Source: Erysipelothrix amsterdamensis (lineage in GTDB: Bacteria > Bacillota_I > Bacilli_A > Erysipelotrichales > Erysipelotrichaceae). Taken from it: a stretch of DNA of 64,000 nucleotides. The stretch lies in the NCBI RefSeq assembly GCF_940143175.1, contig NZ_OW659496.1, positions 930,001 through 994,000 on the forward strand, written 5' to 3'. Made by a program: the position numbers and the translations under genes. The notes under the pieces were generated by a model. The model did no database searches and was not told the origin of the DNA. It worked only from the letters and a program-made list of their open reading frames with translations. Of this stretch, positions 61,706 to 64,000 are shown piece after piece (the first letter of the stretch is position 1; every line of letters starts with the position of its first letter).

Positions 61706-63451
61706 ATGTTTTCGAAATTTTATATTCTCAGAACGTTACTTGAGCATGAAATTTCATCACAGCGTGAATTAAGCAAACACACAAATTTTTCCTTAGGGAA
61801 AGTTAATTCACTCTTGAATGATTGCATCAATCAAGGATATGTAAATAATTTCAAAATTACAAAAGAAGGACTTAGGTTTCTTAAAGAATACGAGGTCGAT
61901 AACGCAATAATTATGGCTGCAGGGTTTGGATCAAGGTTTGTACCTTATACCTATGAAACACCCAAAGGGCTTATGGAAGTTCACGGTGAGCGAATGGTCG
62001 AACGACTCATCAAACAACTTCAAGAAGTAGGCATTAAAGAAATATATGTCGTAGTCGGTTATCTCAAAGAGAAATTTGAATATCTCGTAACGAAATACGG
62101 GGTCAAATTGATTCATAATCCCGATTACAATCGATACAACAACATCTCTACGATTTATCATGCACAAGATGTTATGAAAAACACGTTAATTATGCCATCA
62201 GATATCTATATTATGGAAAATATGTTCCATAAATATGAATTTAAATCATGGTACGCTACAACATTTTTTGAAGGTGAAACGGATGAATGGACTGCAAAAA
62301 CAGCACCAAGCGGCCTTATTACTGAGATGGAAATTGGCGGCAAGGATGTACTTGGCCTTTATGGACCCACATTTTTTGACGCCGAAACATCTCAAAAAAT
62401 AATTAAAGCAGTTAATCAGGATATTAAGATTGCTGGAAAAGAGCAGTATTACTGGGAGAACTGCTGGCTCGATCGAATCAATCAAATTCATATTTATTCA
62501 AACGAGGTCGAACCAGAGTCAATTTTCGAGTTCGAATCAATTGAAGAGTTACGTGTTTTTGATACGACATATATTACCGAGACAAAAAATGAAATGATTT
62601 CAATTATTTGTAATGTCTTCGGAGTTACATCAAATGAGATAACCGGAATTGAGTCCATGAAAAAAGGGATGACAAATGATTCCTTTATCTTCAGAGTCAA
62701 TAACAAGTCTTATGTGTTTCGGGCTCCTGGAAAAGGAACTGAACAACTGATAAACCGACGCGAAGAGGCGGAAGTGTACCAGGCAATTAATCACTTAAAG
62801 TTATCGGATAAGCTTTATTATATCAACCCAGAAAACGGTTATAAAATTTCACGTTATTATGATAATTGTGAGTCGATTACCCAAGATGATATACCACAAG
62901 CTTTTAGTATCTTACGAATGTTGCACTCAAGCGATATCTCAGTGAGCCATTCCTTTAATTTAGAAGAGCGCATTGCATATTATATGACTTTATGTAAAGA
63001 TTCTAATGCGATTTTATTCGATGATATCAATGAGGTATCAAGACTCGTTGATGAAGAAATATCCTATCTTAATACACTTGACCGTCCGAAAGTTTTATGT
63101 CATATTGATCCAGTGGAATCGAATTTCGTGAAATTATATGATGGTTCTTTACGACTCTTAGATTGGGAATATGCAGCCATGGGCGATCCAATATTAGATA
63201 TCGCAATGCACGCAATTTACTCAGGACATCAAGATGATCAAATCTTAAAATTACTTGAAATCTATCTTGAACGAAAACCTACAAAACAGGAGTCTAAAAT
63301 CTTATTTATGTATGTTAGTTTATCAGGATATCTCTGGGCTTTATGGGCTCAATTTAAACAAGCCAGCGGAGAATCGTTTGGAAGTTATTCATTGGATCAA
63401 TACCACTATGCACATAAGTATGCACGCTTAGCGTTGTCTATGGAGGACTAA
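61706..63451 (+). CDS. Fused wHTH / LicC-type cytidylyltransferase / LicA-type choline kinase
   Basis: This 581-residue fusion activates choline for surface decoration. Residues 1-65 form a winged helix-turn-helix (REISSQRELSKHTNFSLGKVNS-like region). Residues 66-290 are a LicC-type nucleotidyltransferase (MAAGFGSR at 70-77, TPKGL at 85-89), making CDP-choline. Residues about 310-581 are a LicA-type choline kinase with the Brenner-like motif HIDPVESN at 466-473 and the metal-binding DWE at 486-488. In Haemophilus and pneumococcus these two activities are separate proteins. The start is preceded by GGAGG inside a hairpin. LicD follows one base later. Confidence 0.85.
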   Translation: MFSKFYILRTLLEHEISSQRELSKHTNFSLGKVNSLLNDCINQGYVNNFKITKEGLRFLKEYEVDNAIIMAAGFGSRFVPYTYETPKGLMEVHGERMVERLIKQLQEVGIKEIYVVVGYLKEKFEYLVTKYGVKLIHNPDYNRYNNISTIYHAQDVMKNTLIMPSDIYIMENMFHKYEFKSWYATTFFEGETDEWTAKTAPSGLITEMEIGGKDVLGLYGPTFFDAETSQKIIKAVNQDIKIAGKEQYYWENCWLDRINQIHIYSNEVEPESIFEFESIEELRVFDTTYITETKNEMISIICNVFGVTSNEITGIESMKKGMTNDSFIFRVNNKSYVFRAPGKGTEQLINRREEAEVYQAINHLKLSDKLYYINPENGYKISRYYDNCESITQDDIPQAFSILRMLHSSDISVSHSFNLEERIAYYMTLCKDSNAILFDDINEVSRLVDEEISYLNTLDRPKVLCHIDPVESNFVKLYDGSLRLLDWEYAAMGDPILDIAMHAIYSGHQDDQILKLLEIYLERKPTKQESKILFMYVSLSGYLWALWAQFKQASGESFGSYSLDQYHYAHKYARLALSMED

Positions 63452-64000
63452 ATGAACAAATTACAGCAAGAAGAGTTGAATATTCTCGTCGAATTCGATC
63501 GAATTTGTCGAAAACATGATATTATCTATTCACTCTCATCAGGAACATTATTAGGGTCAATTCGTCATCAAGGATTTATTCCTTGGGATGATGATATTGA
63601 TGTCAATATGTCTCGCAGTGAATTTAATCGATTCGAATCGATTGTTTCTGAGGAATTAGATAAAGATTATTTCTACCAATCTTTTGATACTGAAAAAGAT
63701 CACTATCACGCTTTTAGTAAGATTCGAAGTAATAAGATTGAGCTTGTTGAAAAATCAACTGAGTATCTTAAGATAAACCACGGTGTTTGGATTGATATAT
63801 TTCCTTATGATAACATTCCAGATGATATAGCATTTCGTGATGAGCAAAAGAAAAAAGTAGGTTTCTACAATAAACTTATTTCTCTATTTGTATATACATT
63901 TGTTACAGATGAAGATACCGGCAAAAAACGTATCATCAAAAATATTTTTTATCATCTAAATCGTATCTTTTACCGCGTGAATTTCTTGCTTCCAAGTTTG
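63452..64000 (+). CDS. licD: LicD-family phosphocholine transferase, 3'-truncated
   Basis: This is the N-terminal 183 residues of a LicD-family enzyme, cut by the window edge. LicD transfers phosphocholine from CDP-choline to a surface glycan. The family signature SGTLLGSIRHQGFIPWDDDI starts at residue 30, and the later WIDIFPYDNIPDD and KNKIELVEKS-like strands are present. The ATG directly follows the stop of the LicC-LicA fusion, with TGGAGG upstream. This is the usual order for phosphocholine loci. The acceptor is probably the capsular polymer made by the upstream genes. Confidence 0.9.
   Translation, partial: MNKLQQEELNILVEFDRICRKHDIIYSLSSGTLLGSIRHQGFIPWDDDIDVNMSRSEFNRFESIVSEELDKDYFYQSFDTEKDHYHAFSKIRSNKIELVEKSTEYLKINHGVWIDIFPYDNIPDDIAFRDEQKKKVGFYNKLISLFVYTFVTDEDTGKKRIIKNIFYHLNRIFYRVNFLLPSL

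Overview
The window is AT-rich Firmicutes chromosomal DNA. The best fit is an Erysipelothrix-like organism of the class Erysipelotrichia. This is an inference from gene content: a phosphocholine-decorated capsule locus with a LicC/LicA fusion and LicD, CelB-type PTS permeases tied to MurNAc catabolism, a type III glutamine synthetase, and no sign of an outer membrane. No rRNA, tRNA, CRISPR array or prophage was seen.

Layout. 1-3.5 kb: the end of a diacylglycerol-kinase-family gene, an unknown small ORF, and an AgrC/AgrA-type two-component pair whose kinase looks chimeric. 3.6-6.3 kb: an ABC exporter with a glycine-zipper miniprotein, facing a small XRE regulator. 6.4-9 kb: a membrane-anchored bL12-like small protein, then a DUF1538 membrane protein with a tandem PII-type regulator. 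9.1-13 kb: a GntR-controlled PTS/MupG operon. 13-19.1 kb: an ABC-F protein, an exported protein, a VanZ protein and an AraC regulator fused to a GH39-like domain. 19.3-29.5 kb: a complete Tad/Flp pilus operon (prepilin peptidase, two Flp pilins, three TadE/G-type pseudopilins, CpaB, TadZ, TadA, TadB, TadC) ending in a DUF192 protein and a large DivIVA-like coiled-coil protein. 29.6-41.5 kb: type III glutamine synthetase, a cytidine-deaminase-fold pseudoenzyme, a TetR/MMPL/exported-protein triad, BrnQ, a structured noncoding element, CinA and a beta-carbonic anhydrase. 41.7-45.8 kb: a second ABC-F protein, a VanZ-RDD protein, and an IS30-family element that has duplicated a transcription terminator. 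45.9-52.6 kb: a MurNAc catabolic cluster (two CelB-type EIIC proteins, MupG, RpiR/MurR-type regulator, MurQ, AnmK). 52.8-64 kb: a capsule/surface-polysaccharide locus (initiating sugar transferase, Wzy-like polymerase, glycosyltransferases, the CapE-CapF-CapG route to UDP-L-FucNAc) running into phosphocholine genes (wHTH-LicC-LicA fusion, LicD cut by the window edge).

How the genes work together. The two MupG clusters would import and split wall-derived MurNAc-GlcNAc, with MurQ and AnmK feeding GlcNAc-6-P to central metabolism. Matching operators and cre-like sites sit on their promoters. All three permeases are EIIC-only, so EIIA and EIIB must come from elsewhere. The Tad genes overlap or nearly abut and read as one transcript, with stable hairpins after the pilin genes. 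The capsule locus makes a FucNAc-containing polymer. Its phosphocholine segment has its own promoter placed inside the loop of a terminator-like hairpin that would otherwise hide its ribosome binding site.

The most unusual signals are that promoter-in-hairpin switch (61649-61705), the pseudoknot-capable noncoding element (39408-39539), the IS30 insertion that copied a terminator, the DUF1538-PII pair, the two-H-box chimeric kinase and the DivIVA-like protein at the end of the Tad operon.
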